The notes beneath the pieces are model-generated. The model was not told the origin of the DNA. It searched no databases and was given only the letters and a program-made list of their open reading frames with translations. 64,000 nt of DNA from Saturnia japonica (lineage: Eukaryota; Arthropoda; Insecta; Lepidoptera; Saturniidae), in assembly GCA_033032175.1 (NCBI GenBank), contig CM065321.1, positions 1,572,501-1,636,500 on the forward strand, read 5' to 3'. Position numbers and translations under genes: made by a program. This document shows positions 52,901 through 62,985 of this stretch, in pieces; the stretch's first letter is position 1; every line of letters begins with the position of its first letter.

Positions 52901-55609
52901 ATTCGGCTTAAAGTTAACACTTTGGTAAAGAAACAATATAGAAACACTATTGCTTATAATGCAAAAAAATAATAATCTAGCAGTAGATTTTATATAAGTA
53001 CTTAGCTGTGCCAACGACTTCGCCCGCGTGGTATATTTCGTGTATGAAAAACGGCAACTAAATAAAAACATCTCATCTGAATCTCACCTTACAGTATTAA
53101 CCCGCATCCCCGGATCTAGGGAAGGACGAGGGGGGGGGGGGGTACCCGCCCCGGGCGCCAGTTTTAGGTGGCGCGAAAATCGTATTAAAATATGGTTGAA
53201 AAAATTACAACTTGATTCACAAAGCGCCTAGCACGCTCATTTGGTTTTCACCCCCATCCTAAGGGTTCTTATTTTGTAACAGTAATCATAGTTTATTCTA
53301 CCAAAAAGAATTTTTCTCATGAAGTCTCACAAATGAAAAAGTTAAAAGACTGCAAATTTATTAAAAGGGTTCACATTGTCCCGAGCACCAAAAATTCCAC
53401 CAATTATTATATTTCTGATTTTTTTAACAATTTATCTCAAATGCTGGAGAGAGGGGCTGCCACTATCAAGTTTTTGACCCTGTTCGAAAAAATCAATGTA
53501 AGCTTTGAGAAACACCCAACTAAAATCATTTTAAATGTTAACCGTCCTTTACGAAAGCTAATTTTATTTAATACCTTCCAATTTTTTTTTATAACTTTAT
53601 TTTTATAAACCGTTAATATCTAGTGAATAGTAATACTTTATGATATGTATTTTTAGTGTAATTTATTTAAAATCTTGATAACGCAAAGACCAAACGACCC
53701 CATCTATCGAAGAAAATTTAGATTGAAAAAATAGTTTTAATTATTTTAATCATTTAAAAATAACGTTAAAATATATCTAATAATATTAAAAATAATAAAG
53801 CCCGGTGTAGGGACACACACACATGCTCATCTATAAAGTGCACGTTATGGATGGGTAGGTGTCAAGTGTCACTCATCATTTTCCCGTTCCACATTAACGT
53901 AAGACGGACGGTCCGGTTAGTGACGACCAAGTGGATGCATCTGAAAATGTTGATATTTAATGTAACAATTGCGTAACCCGTAACTAAGTGAAATAACAAT
54001 ACTGATTTATTGTTTTTTTGAAGTTATACTTCTTTAGGCGCGTTATGAAAAAATGATGAGAGTGAAATTTTAAGATGCGCGCGCATCTGTGACACAAAAT
54101 TAACAGTATGAAGTTGAACCTCGATATTAGTCGCGCATGTTGGTACGCTCGTCGCTTCTGATCACTGTTTTCATATTTATAATATTTATCAACATGTTTC
54201 TAGTTTATACATTCCCAACACTTGTTTTAGTTTCATACAAGTGCGAATTATATATGTGCTAATAAATTATATTCAGTAGTGATTTAAATTGAATATTTTG
54301 ATTGATATTACTTACTATTTGTGAATATAAGTGAAAAAAATTGTGCTTATATACTTTTTCAAGTGCTCCAATATAATTGAGGTTAACTATCCGTATGTAT
54401 TATTTATTGATATAAATTAAAATACTTTTATTTAATATAATTAACACTAAATATTATTAAATTATTAATGACTTGAATTTAGCCTTGAATAATAATCCTC
54501 TGATTTCGACAACACGACATGGCACTACCATAGATGCTGTATTTGTACGATATCTCAACGCTGTTAATACAAAACTGATAACTGAAGTTCCGATTCAGAC
54601 ATTACCGGAAGATACTATGGAAGTGGACATCATTTCATTCAAAATACAATCGAATAATAAGACAATTTATGTTACACTTAATGTAAGAAAATAAATATTT
54701 ATTTATTTAATTTTTCAAATTTAAAATGAACTTTGTTGATTATCCTTTTCCAATCCTTCTATTATTTTATTGTAATTAATTATTTGCATGCAATTAAAAA
54801 CTATTTTTTAATGATGCCAAAGAAGTATAACTTCTCACGCGCGTACATAAGTACACGCACCCATTTTTTTATATTATAAACATATATGTTTACAAAATAT
54901 ATACTTATGTGTGCCAATAAATACTTAATCAATTTTATGACAGTTTAAACCAAGCCGTATACCGCCATCTATGAACTCCTGCTAAATAAAAAAAAAATAC
55001 TTTTACTTTTAATGCCTTTTTTGAAAATGATGTATAGATAAATTAATTTAGTATCTTTTCACTTTATTTCACTAAATATTTTTAATATAAAAAAATACGT
55101 ATTGTTATAAGGAAATACATTCTTTTTCATATGTACATAACCTAAACGCAATGTATAGACCATATAAATGTCCATATGTGTAGAATTGCATCCTGAATGT
55201 ACCTTTATACGAGAAACTACAATTATACCAAATTTCAATAAATTCGGTCCAGTAATCTTTGCGTGGTTGGCGTTTAAACATACCGACAGACAGAGACAAA
55301 AAAATTCAAAACTATCGAAATGTGGTTCTGTCCATAATTCTAGGCACCCCGTATTTTTTTTTTAAATGTCTTCAATGTACAGATTTCGACTCTATACTCT
55401 TTCATAATAAATACAGATTACCTATATGGTGGCAACTTGAAAACAGTTTAATGAAATTGCAGAAGTAGTATTGAAGAAATATCCTACTTGGGATAGGGCA
55501 GAATTTGGAAAAACGGGAATAAACTGGTTTCGTCTAGGCAACCAAAGGGCAAAATCTCAGCCCGGGCAATTAAAAAAGAAAACCTCAGCCACAACCAACA
55601 ATAATGAAA
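40958..55609 (+). CDS. N-terminal exons plus DUF4806 cassette 1
   Basis: Exon E1 (40958-41042) supplies the start codon, and E2 (41166-41345) is Ser/Arg/Lys-rich (RRTSSSSDESR). A1 (41445-41525) is a short form of exon A keeping only its two ends (SKIPKIS and NYYQRLKVIEG). B1 (51857-52077) has an N-terminal extension (LTELRNLKQHVLPK) that looks like the end of a coiled coil. C1 is 52685-52844 and D1 is 55463-55609. The A1-B1 intron is over 10 kb because of nested transposons. The C1-D1 intron carries an 816-bp inverted-repeat element. It is the only cassette with E1 and E2. Confidence 0.7.
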
Positions 55610-58600
55610 GTAGGTAAAGCATACTTTGATTAATTAAATATATTTTACAAAAAAAAAAAATTACTTTATATTCCTCCCGTACAAAACGTCCATTTCATAT
55701 GTAAGGACCTAATTAATATATTATCTCAATTATAATATTAAATTGGATAGAAACATTGTACTTTTATATCAATAATATAGTATAAGAAAATTTAAATTTT
55801 GAATTGAAGACGATTTTTTTATGTTTGTTTTGTTTATTTCAATTGACATGTTGGTAATGTGTTTGTTTTTGCAGCTGCTAGAATATCAAAAATATTTGAT
55901 AACATTCATTTTCCGGCTGTTGAAAATACAACACCCCGCTGTCAGATTAATAAAATAAGTCATCGTAAAATGGAACTTCAGCATTCATTGAAAACATTTT
56001 CAAATAATATGAGAAAAACATTTATTGATGATGACAGCGATGAAGAAAGTGATTTCAATTTAATAATTGAAACGGAAAAAGATAATATAAAAACTGAAAA
56101 TAATTCGGTTAGAGGAATGAATGATGAAAATCAAATTGAAAATGTTGCTGTTACTAATAATCAGGTTGTAGCTCCATCCAATAATTCACTGGAACTGCGG
56201 GATTCTGAAGAAGTGATTGATAATAATAATTATGAACATCTGAAAGTTGTGAAAGGTAAATTTTATAATTAATTAGTAATTAATTAATTTTATATTATTT
56301 GACTATTATTTTGAATCATATCATATTTAGATAACACTCTTACTCACTCTGCGATTTCTACTTTAAATATTTTAAAAGTGATACCTTTAGTACCGTTCTG
56401 ATTTCAAATGCAATGAAACGAAAAAGCGACTATAATTTACTTAGTTTTTTTCTTATATATTGTTTTCAGTGAACTAAAGTTCTATATTAAAATAAATATT
56501 GTTGAACAGATACTATTTGAATAATCTAAAACATCAGACGATGCTAAAAAATATTTTTTCCAATGTAAGCCCTAAGAAGGCATTTATATATGTTTGTAGA
56601 AGAGCTATGTCTGTAGGTGTTATATCTGGCGGGCAGCTGCCCAACGGTTGTAGTTGGGTTCTTGTATATATACTCAACGATTGAGTTAATTTCTATAGTG
56701 CAATGTAGGATAGTAGAATGCGTCTTATGTGGCTCGATAGATGTCGCTATGTGTCGCTATGTAAATGTCGCTACACGTTAAAACACTACCACATGTTTGA
56801 AAAACATCCCAGTGATCGAGAAGAGCCGGCGACAAACTCGATTTAATCAATAAACAATGTTTACAATTAATAATTGTATTTTTTTAGTAGATGTACAGAG
56901 AGGGAGTCACTTCCAAAAATCTGAGGGATCATATTATATTGGGTCTGATGTTAGAAAAAAAATCAAAGGTTATTTACCACTGGAAACGAAAGAAGCTGTA
57001 GCTGAGTTTGAACATTTGCTTACTGAGGACAAGTATTATTGTGAATTTGTAAGTAGTCTGTCGTTGTTATTTCACTTTATTTATTTAAAAGAAAAGGCCG
57101 GTGAGATATAATTATAATTACGATTCTTTTATTTAAAAATGTATAATTACAGTGTTTTGTCTGTTATATCGATATAAAGGTTCTCCAGCTCGTATGGTTA
57201 TTTGCACGATGCAAAAATTCAAACACACCTTTTTTTGTTTGTCTGTCTGTTTGCTTGTTTATCCAGGCTAATCTCTGATATTGCTGTGAACATATTTTAC
57301 GAGACCTCTATTAGCGGTTAGATTTTTTTTAAAGTGGTATCTAAGTTACATTTACGCTTTTACTTGTAGAGGATAAGCAATACATAGTAAACACGGTGGT
57401 TCATTGTGGTATCTGAATGAAATCAAGCCATATCATCCGTTATGAATTGATTTAGTCGTCACTTATTTTTTCCTTCATTATTTGACACTTTTACATGTGT
57501 TGATGTAACAAGTATAATATAACTGTAATGTACATTTGACATCATTATAGCTATTAAGACACATGACATAAGATTGATACCAAAATGATGCCCTTAAATT
57601 GTTCTGATATTAGAATGACATCATAAACTATCATTCTGAGACTTGAACCATAATATTACATCCAATTGATATAATACTTTAGAGCCAACGGACTTAATTC
57701 TCACATCATTTTGATAGAAAGTATTGGCGTCTGCGAAAGCTCTGGTTAATTTTAAGATTCAAATCTACGTTGATTGATGGAGGCAAGACGGCCGAGCACC
57801 ACATCACATATTATACTTAATCTGACTGGGGATCGCGACTTCTTTCACTTAAAAATGCTTTTTATGTTCCGCGGCAATTACGTGTCATATTTTGATTTAT
57901 GCTGGGTTGTGTTTTATTTTCTTTTTATTTTATGCTTAGTCTCTATAGAAAACCCTGTGAAGGTTATTGGTTCGTGTCGAGAAGGAGGCTACAGTAAAAC
58001 TGTGGCTTCAAAGCCCAGCGCGTGGGGTTCTTTTAAGAATGTGAAATAAACAACTCGTTCATTTGTTCGTTCGCTTTCTTACGACATGGCGACATCGGAA
58101 CTTTCAAGCGTAACGTGAAATATCTATGCAGGCTGGCATGACAGCGGCGAACGCCGATGGATTTAGATCTCTCGGTGGTCGCCGTTGTGTATGGATTGTA
58201 CCGTACTCCAGTCAGGGGCAGTACCGTCAATGTGCCGAGCTATTATAAAAAAGAAAAACTCTACTCTCAATGACATACACATGTATAATATTGATACAAA
58301 GTTTTAATTTTTTTTTTAATCCCGGGACGTTAATGATCACTTCGGTCGACCCTAGCGGTAAAAGTCGATCGATTGAACAGAACTCTGCTCATTTCTCTAT
58401 AAGTATTACGATCTCTCGATCGATACGATTTCTCTATAATGGATACGCATCCATTAATAAGAAGATATATAATATTAATAATTTTCTAAAGACCTTTCAT
58501 GCTAGTAAGGGTGTAGGTACTTAAATACCGCGTATGAATGAACGGGCGGTTACTAGTGTTAAAGATAATTAAAAAAGATTTTATTCAATTTAGGTCCTAA

Positions 58601-61600
58601 GAAGGCATTTATGAATGTTAATACATTACCTTGAAGAACAGACGAATTATGCATATTTGACAATAGTTGATCATAGTTAATTTATGTTTAGGTGCAAATA
58701 TTAAATCAAGTTGGCGGATCACACGCCAGAGACTGTACAGAAAGAATATTAACAACGATTTTCTCACATTTATTCGCCAAGAATAATACTTGGGAAGGAA
58801 AAATTAATAAATATTCTGTTAAAAAACTAATAATTACTGAGATTGTAGAAGGTATGAATATTTATCACTTTACATAGCCAGTAGTATTTTTTTTTAAATA
58901 ATTATGCATAAATTTGCCTTATAATTAATAATACTTTACTAGGTGTTTTATAATGTTGGCTTCATTTTTTCCTGAAAAATGATAGCAAAGCTTACGATTG
59001 TATCTGTATTAAATACTTGAGATAATCCAGTACCAAAATAAAAACAAAAAAAAGAGACAATATGTCGTCAAAATTTTTTTAGTCTTTGAAATGTGTATTT
59101 TTAGCATTGGTTCTACTTTTTTATTGTCAATTTGAAAACAATTTTGTGAAATTGCAGAAGTAGTATTGAAGAAATACCCTACCTGGGATAGGGTGGAATT
59201 TGGAAAAACTGGAATAAACTGGTTTCGTCTAGGCAACCAAAGGGCAGGATCTCAGCCAGCACAATTAAAAAAGAAAACTTCAGCCACAACTAATAATAAT
59301 GAAAGTAGGTAAAGCATGAAAAACCATCTCATTCATATATGCTGTCACAAAGTAAATTTTATATCAATAAGATTTAGGATTTTATTAAAAGTTTGGATTG
59401 AAGATGTATGAATTTATAAAGAAAACTTTTTTGTTTAGTAAGTTGAAACACTATGGTTATCTTTTTCAGCTGTTAAAATGCCAATAATATACTGTGATAA
59501 AATTCGTGCTTCTTCTGTTGATAATACGACACCCAGTTATCAAATAAATGAAATTACCCATAGTAAAATCGAACAATCGAATTCTCTGGAAAGATATTCT
59601 GATAAAAGCAGAACATTCGATGTTGATGACACCGTAGAAGAGATTGTTATGACTTTAACAGATGAAACGGAAAATGACATTTTTAACATAAAAACTGAAA
59701 ATGATTCGGATATAGGAACAAATGATGATAATCAAATTGAAATTGTTACTGGTACTGATAATCAGCTTGCTGCTTCTTCTTCAAATAATTCAGTGGAACT
59801 GCGTGGTTCTGAAGAAGTGTTTGATGAGAATTATTATAATTATCAACGCCTGCAACTTATGGAAGGTAAATTTTCTAATTAAATAATTATTTCTTAATCT
59901 ATTTTATTTTATTTGACTACCAGCTGTGCCCGCGGCTACGCTTGCGTAGACTACAGAATGTCGGTATTGTGGTGCTTTCACCAACAGAGATCGCTCGCCG
60001 TATATTTTAAAGATAAAGATGCTTTTTTTTGCGCGGCACCCTAATTCTATTTCTAAAATAAAAGTTGCATAATTTACTCCTTATAACATCAGCTGCCTGC
60101 CAGTGAAAGTCCTGTCACAATCGGTCTAACCGTTTCGGAGATTACCGGGAACAAACAGACAGACAAAAAAGATAGTTAAGCCGTTATTTTCACAATACAG
60201 ACTCTTCAATTTAATTAATTGTATAAATTACTTTGATTCATATAATCCTACTATCCTAATATTATAAAATGTGAAATGTAATATGCTTGGATGATTGTTA
60301 GTTATACACGTAAAACGGCTAAACGGTTTTGGGTGAAATTTGGCACATAGATAGTTTATAACTCGGATTAACACATTATTTTTAAGTCGACGCAGACTAA
60401 GAAGCTGGCAAAAGCTAGTATTTTAACAATTACTCATAACAAATTGCGAGTTTACCTTGAATTATTTTTATATTTTATAATAATAAAAGTTATTGTGTTA
60501 TTGAATCTTAAAATTAAATATCTGGGCTACCGAGCAAAACTCGGTATTTAAAAAAATCACCTATATATTTGAACTTGAAATGTAAAACATTATCTAAATA
60601 CGAAATTTCATTGAAATCGTTGGAGCCGTTTCCGAGAAACCAATTACATTTATTTAGACAAGAATTGCTCACTTAATATAATAAGATTAGAAATGAGGTT
60701 ATTGTGTTTATTAAAATAAAATAAAAACCTACCTTCCGTTTCGACTACCGGACAGCCTATTACGTGACTATTTTATAATTAATTCTATTAATTTCAATTA
60801 TATTGAACTTTGTGTGGCGATTTTTTTTATAACTGACTATACTGTTGGCGTTAGGGGCCCTGAAGCCGCTGCGGCTTTTCGGCTTCACTGGACTTGGAGG
60901 CGAGCGCTTAAGGCACTCAACTGAAAAAGTTGTGTGGCGAATCCGTGGTCCGTTTATATACTCTTATTATATATATATATATATATAGGCTTATTTGTAT
61001 AATTATAATGGGTTTATTAGTTGTTTATTTCTTTTCACTTAATTATACCCGTTATATGGCTCTGCGTTTTATAGCACACTGTTCGAGGTCCTTCATAGAG
61101 TAAGAAACGCGTCAAAAGTGTGATTCTCGATCCTTCCAGGTGTATCTATTCTACATTAATTAATATTGTTTTAATAATTCTAGCTGAAATAAGAGATCTG
61201 AAGCAACAATTAATAATCAATAATAGTGGCTATAAAGAACCTGATAGTAATGAGTATACAAAGAAAATTAAGGACCATTTACCGCTCGAAACGAAAGAAG
61301 CTGTTACTGATTTTGAACAGTTACTAACTGATGATCAATTTTATTGTGAATTTGTAAGTAGTTTATCGTTGTTTAGGTTTAGTTATTTTCCAAAAATAGT
61401 TTGGTGAAATATAAATGTACTTATTTCAAAAATTGTTATCTATATATTTATACTTATACTTTTTACCCGACTGTGAAAAAGGAGGGTAATGTTTTTCGAA
61501 CGTATGTATGTATGTTTATATGTCTATTTCTTTGGCACGCTCTATAGCCTAAACGGCTTGATGGATTTTAGCGTACGAGGTATCGTTAGATTCGTTATTA

Positions 61601-62351
61601 TCGTGGGTGTGTGTGACATAGGCTATATTGTATTTAAGTAAAGCGTCTGGGAATCAAATAAAATGCAAAAAAGAAGAAAAAATTGTTGTGTATTTGTCGC
61701 AGTCGAGTTTTTTATTTTTATTTTATTTGAAAATTGATCATAGTTAATTTATGTTTAGGTACGAATTTTAAATCAGGTTGGCGGATCTAATGCCAAAGAC
61801 TGTACAGAAAGAATGTTAACTAAGGTTTTCGCACCGTTATTTGCCAAGAATAATACTTGGGAAGGAAAAATAAATAAATATTCCGTTAAAAATTTAACAG
61901 TAACTGCGATTATAGAAGGTATGAATTATTTATCAGTTTACATATCCAGTAGTATTAAAAATTTCTGATAAATTTGCAGAGATTGAGCTTCAGTGAAATT
62001 TAAAATTTTTATAATGTTGACTTGATATTTTAAATTTTTCTTTTGTAATTTAATGTGATAGCAAAACAAAACTTTTGTGCATAGAATACCCTAAAAAAAA
62101 AAACAAAATATAGTTAGTTATGTTATTTTTTTTAATGTCTTTGAAAGATTTTTAAACATGGCTCTAATTTAAAAAAACAATGTTATTAAATTGCAGATGT
62201 AATATTGAAGAAATACCCTACTTGGGATAGCGTACATTTTGGAAAAACTGGAATAAACTGGTTTCGTCTAGGCAACCAAAGGGCAGGATCTCAGCCAGGG
62301 CAATTAAAAAAGAAAACCTCAGCCACAACCAATAATAACGAAAGTATGTAA
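40958..62351 (+). CDS. Gene with three tandem DUF4806-like cassettes (14 candidate exons)
   Basis: Candidate exons are 40958-41042, 41166-41345, 41445-41525, 51857-52077, 52685-52844, 55463-55609, 55875-56255, 56888-57048, 58692-58851, 59158-59304, 59470-59865, 61184-61353, 61759-61918 and 62197-62351. Every intron is GT-AG and every junction keeps phase, giving 2604 nt (867 aa plus stop). After two unique N-terminal exons, cassette A-B-C-D is repeated three times. A is acidic and low complexity. B, C and D together form a domain like DUF4806 (LPLETKEAV..FE.LL / VGG / KNNTWEGKINKYSVK / KKYPTW..FGKTGINWFRLG). The function of this insect-expanded domain is unknown. Reading through each D donor meets a stop in 2-3 codons, so each cassette could also end a transcript; AATAAA follows the last one (62354-62359). 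Three tandem paralogues or partly dead copies are the alternatives. The donor of exon 3 (gttttt) is weak. Confidence 0.7.
41929..42950 (+). pseudogene. Tc1-like transposase, one stop and one frameshift
   Basis: About 340 codons. The N-terminus has paired helix-turn-helix domains (SQVSRHFGIHRSVICHLWQR; REISLRLQISSG..VSPQTVRNRL). The catalytic region has FSDESRF (first Asp) and LMHDNARSHTA (second Asp). A TAG at 42724-42726 stands where the family normally has Trp, just before PAQSPDLNP, and one base is missing near 42753. The catalytic Glu region (EHAWD-like) is in the other frame. The frame then runs to the stop at 42948-42950. Confidence 0.92.
43010..43109 (-). repeat. Gypsy 3-prime LTR (outer copy)
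   Basis: 100 bp, identical to 50179-50278. On the minus strand it is preceded by a purine tract (gaaggggg), the expected polypurine tract. Confidence 0.9.
43289..45209 (-). pseudogene. Duplicated 3-prime half of gypsy Pol (RNase H and integrase)
   Basis: Exact second copy of the Pol segment at 46105-48025. It has RNase H plus the integrase core in one frame (45047-44034) and the integrase C-terminus in another (stop at 43289). It lacks Gag, protease and most of RT, so it cannot be an independent element. Confidence 0.9.
45826..45925 (-). repeat. Gypsy 3-prime LTR (inner copy)
   Basis: 100 bp, identical to the other two LTR copies. It exists because the duplication unit includes the 3-prime LTR. 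Confidence 0.9.
46105..46860 (-). pseudogene. Gypsy integrase C-terminal region
   Basis: The frame is entered after a one-base shift near 46860. It has the end of the integrase core (YRPQGNGAAENAVK, with the third catalytic residue), then a GPY/F-like region (VQKTGPISYKV type: KVIQKTGPISYKVSVGDG), and a polar tail ending at 46105. Confidence 0.88.
46850..47863 (-). pseudogene. Gypsy RNase H and integrase core
   Basis: RNase H motifs include YPDGTERPISCISRTLNPAE, YSQLDKEALAI and FILRTDHQPL. Integrase follows with an HHCC zinc site (HEGHLGINKM ... CQSCEAC) and the first two Asp residues (HADFAEYGGKKYF; IVTDNGPPF). It is joined to the upstream frame by a shift at about 47830-47863, where a few bases seem to be lost. 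Confidence 0.9.
47829..50114 (-). pseudogene. Gypsy Gag, protease and reverse transcriptase
   Basis: A 761-codon open frame on the minus strand. Gag spans about residues 1-230 with an Ala/Gly/Ser-rich linker. Two zinc knuckles follow (CWRCGKLHQADRC and CDLCGVRGHLKVMC). The protease has FEIDTGSRIS and the RT has CGDYKITINPKL, YQQLILTDDSQPYTAI and the active-site FLDDVCVTG. It ends early in RNase H (AVDSSAYGLGA) where the frame shifts. The frame itself is uninterrupted, so this half looks young. Confidence 0.92.
50179..50278 (-). repeat. Gypsy 5-prime LTR
   Basis: 100 bp. On the minus strand it is followed after one base by TGGCGACGAGG, the likely primer-binding site; the matching tRNA is not assigned. 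Confidence 0.9.
50925..51085. repeat. Interspersed repeat shared with 5893-6075
   Basis: It carries cccacctggctagctacc, tcaagttgaaaacc and a terminal aaaattaggtgagattatgg, matching the copy in the BTB intron in order and orientation. Confidence 0.45.
51209..51489. mobile_element. PIF/Harbinger-like MITE
   Basis: The 281-bp element has ends GGGCTTGTGTAGACG and the inverted GGGCTCGTGTAGACG, flanked by TTA on both sides (51206-51208 and 51490-51492). It is strongly palindromic: the GC-rich arms are complementary over much of their length, as are the inner ctagccacga blocks. The 3-bp TTA duplication fits PIF/Harbinger. It has no coding capacity and lies in the A1-B1 intron of the DUF4806 gene. 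Confidence 0.8.
52128..52312 (-). repeat. Interspersed repeat family R1, copy 2
   Basis: Inverted relative to 29040-29216. It starts gggcgaccgagctgtgctcg and ends agaattgctcacttaatata. It lies just after exon B1 of the DUF4806 gene. Confidence 0.7.
54020..54835 (+). mobile_element. 816-bp inverted-repeat element with a protein relic
   Basis: Both ends carry GAAGTTATACTTCTTT in inverted orientation (54020-54035 and 54820-54835), each followed inward or outward by a GC-rich patch (gcgcg). A short frame near the right end (54473-54694) has STTRHGTTIDAVFVRYL, a motif I associate with the C-terminal part of insect transposon-linked proteins. No transposase domain or clear target duplication was identified, so it is probably a deleted or non-autonomous copy. 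Confidence 0.55.
54473..54694 (+). pseudogene. C-terminal relic of a transposon-linked protein
   Basis: 73 codons, ending just inside the right end of the inverted-repeat element. The motif TTRHGTTIDAVFVRYLN stands out from the AT-rich background. The family name is uncertain, and no start context or upstream domain is present. Confidence 0.4.
55875..59304 (+). CDS. DUF4806 cassette 2
   Basis: Exons are A2 55875-56255, B2 56888-57048, C2 58692-58851 and D2 59158-59304. A2 encodes a long acidic linker (DDDSDEESD; KTENNS). B2 lacks the N-terminal extension of B1, and a decayed version of that extension remains upstream at 56468-56560. C2 and D2 have exactly the lengths of their counterparts (160 and 147 nt). 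No E1 or E2 equivalent precedes this cassette, which argues for joining to cassette 1 or for alternative splicing rather than a separate gene. Confidence 0.65.
56468..56560 (+). pseudogene. Decayed copy of the exon B 5-prime part
   Basis: After a ttttcag acceptor the sequence aligns with the first 90 or so bases of exon B1 (51857 on), for example aaagttcta.attaaa and atattgttg, but contains several in-frame stops. The LTR-like insertion at 56618-56775 follows close by. Confidence 0.6.
56618..56775 (-). mobile_element. LTR-like sequence, inverted relative of 37516-37712
   Basis: The minus strand reads TGTAGCGACAT ... tatatatacaagaaccc ... and ends gccagatataaca. It matches the insertion in the LINE over most of its length but lacks about 40 bases near its start. 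It lies between exons A2 and B2 of the DUF4806 gene. Confidence 0.5.
57200..57400 (+). repeat. Diverged R3-like repeat
   Basis: A 'tttgtctgtctgtttgcttg' run is followed by aggctaatctctgatattg, resembling the R3 core. It lies in the B2-C2 intron and its limits are uncertain. Confidence 0.4.
58129..58260 (+). repeat. Interspersed retroposon tail, family R2, copy 3
   Basis: Closely follows the 28591-28732 copy (gatctctcggtggtcgccgt, cagggg.cagtaccgtcaat) and ends in an A-rich run. It lies in the B2-C2 intron. Confidence 0.6.
59470..62351 (+). CDS. DUF4806 cassette 3
   Basis: Exons are A3 59470-59865, B3 61184-61353, C3 61759-61918 and D3 62197-62351. B3 keeps part of the extension (AEIRDLKQQL) and the core HLPLETKEAVTDFEQLL. 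C3 has VGGSNAKDCTERML and the invariant KNNTWEGKINKYSVKNL, and D3 has KKYPTW.S.HFGKTGINWFRLG. Without a further splice D3 ends at a TAA (62349-62351), and AATAAA follows within a few bases. A donor-like GTATGT also sits at 62344, so exons beyond the window cannot be excluded. Confidence 0.68.
59930..60240 (-). repeat. Interspersed repeat family R3, minus-strand copy
   Basis: It begins agctgtgcccgcggctacgc and contains accgtttcggagattaccgg. It lies in the A3-B3 intron. Confidence 0.6.
60523..60692 (-). repeat. Interspersed repeat family R1, copy 3
   Basis: It starts gggctaccgagcaaaactcg and ends agaattgctcacttaatata, co-linear with 52128-52312. Confidence 0.7.
60855..60955 (-). repeat. LINE 3-prime UTR fragment, minus strand
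   Basis: The complement matches the 39035-39130 part of the Jockey-like LINE (gccctaagcgctcgcc, gtccggtgaagc, aaagccgcagcggct) with scattered differences. Confidence 0.55.
60966..60987. repeat. (TA)n microsatellite
   Basis: About 11 uninterrupted TA units in the A3-B3 intron of the DUF4806 gene. Confidence 0.85.
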
Positions 62352-62394
62352 AGAATAAAATATTCATTTTTTATTCATTCATCTTTCTATATCC

Positions 62395-62845
62395 AATCTA
62401 TTCTCCTATGGAATGCGCTTCCTTATGAAATCAGGATGTCATCTAATCGTTTCAGTTTTAAAGTCAAGATACGTCGGCTTTACCAGTGTCATTTAGCAGA
62501 ATTATCTGGTTAATGCTGTATTTAGTACTTAATGTTGACTAATTATATTTTTATTTATTGTATTGATATTTATGTATGATGTTGTTATGTGTATGTATTG
62601 TATATGTGTAGTATATATGTATTATATATGTCTTATATATATTATGTTTTGGTGTTGATATTTTATTTATATATTGTGATTTTAAATTGGTTAAACATAA
62701 TTTCAATAAACCCCCTTACCTTTTACACCTACCAATATTTATCTCTGCATTACCTAATGGTTGACTGGCAGAGAATGCCTTAGGCATTAAGTCCGCCATT
62801 GCGTATTTAACGCATAGTGTGTAAATAAATAAATAAATATATTCA
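62395..62845 (+). mobile_element. LINE relic: RT C-terminus plus 3-prime UTR
   Basis: The frame ending at about 62513 reads LLWNALPYEIRMSS followed by SFKVKIRRLY, the usual C-terminal end of a CR1- or Jockey-like LINE polyprotein. The 3-prime UTR ends with ccttaggcattaagtccgcc and a short aaat tail (62822-62840). Confidence 0.65.
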
Positions 62846-62862
62846 TAAAATTATGTTACATT

Positions 62863-62985
62863 CGCCCAGTGATCATGTTACCTTAGTTTGATATCACATT
62901 TACACAATAGGTGTTATATTTACATACATTTTACACTATTATATGTATTGATGATGTCAAATGTAGGTCGTTTGTTTACTGGGCG
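62863..62985. repeat. Palindromic MITE-like element, 123 bp
   Basis: The ends are CGCCCAGT and ACTGGGCG, with partial inner complementarity (tttgatatcacattt against tgatgatgtcaaatgt). It has an AT-rich centre and no coding capacity. The target duplication is not clear. Confidence 0.5.

Noticed and set aside
53333..53608. 91-codon open frame in the C1-D1 intron
   Set aside because: No motif; it sits among repeat pieces near a 14-G run and ends in Phe-rich AT sequence.
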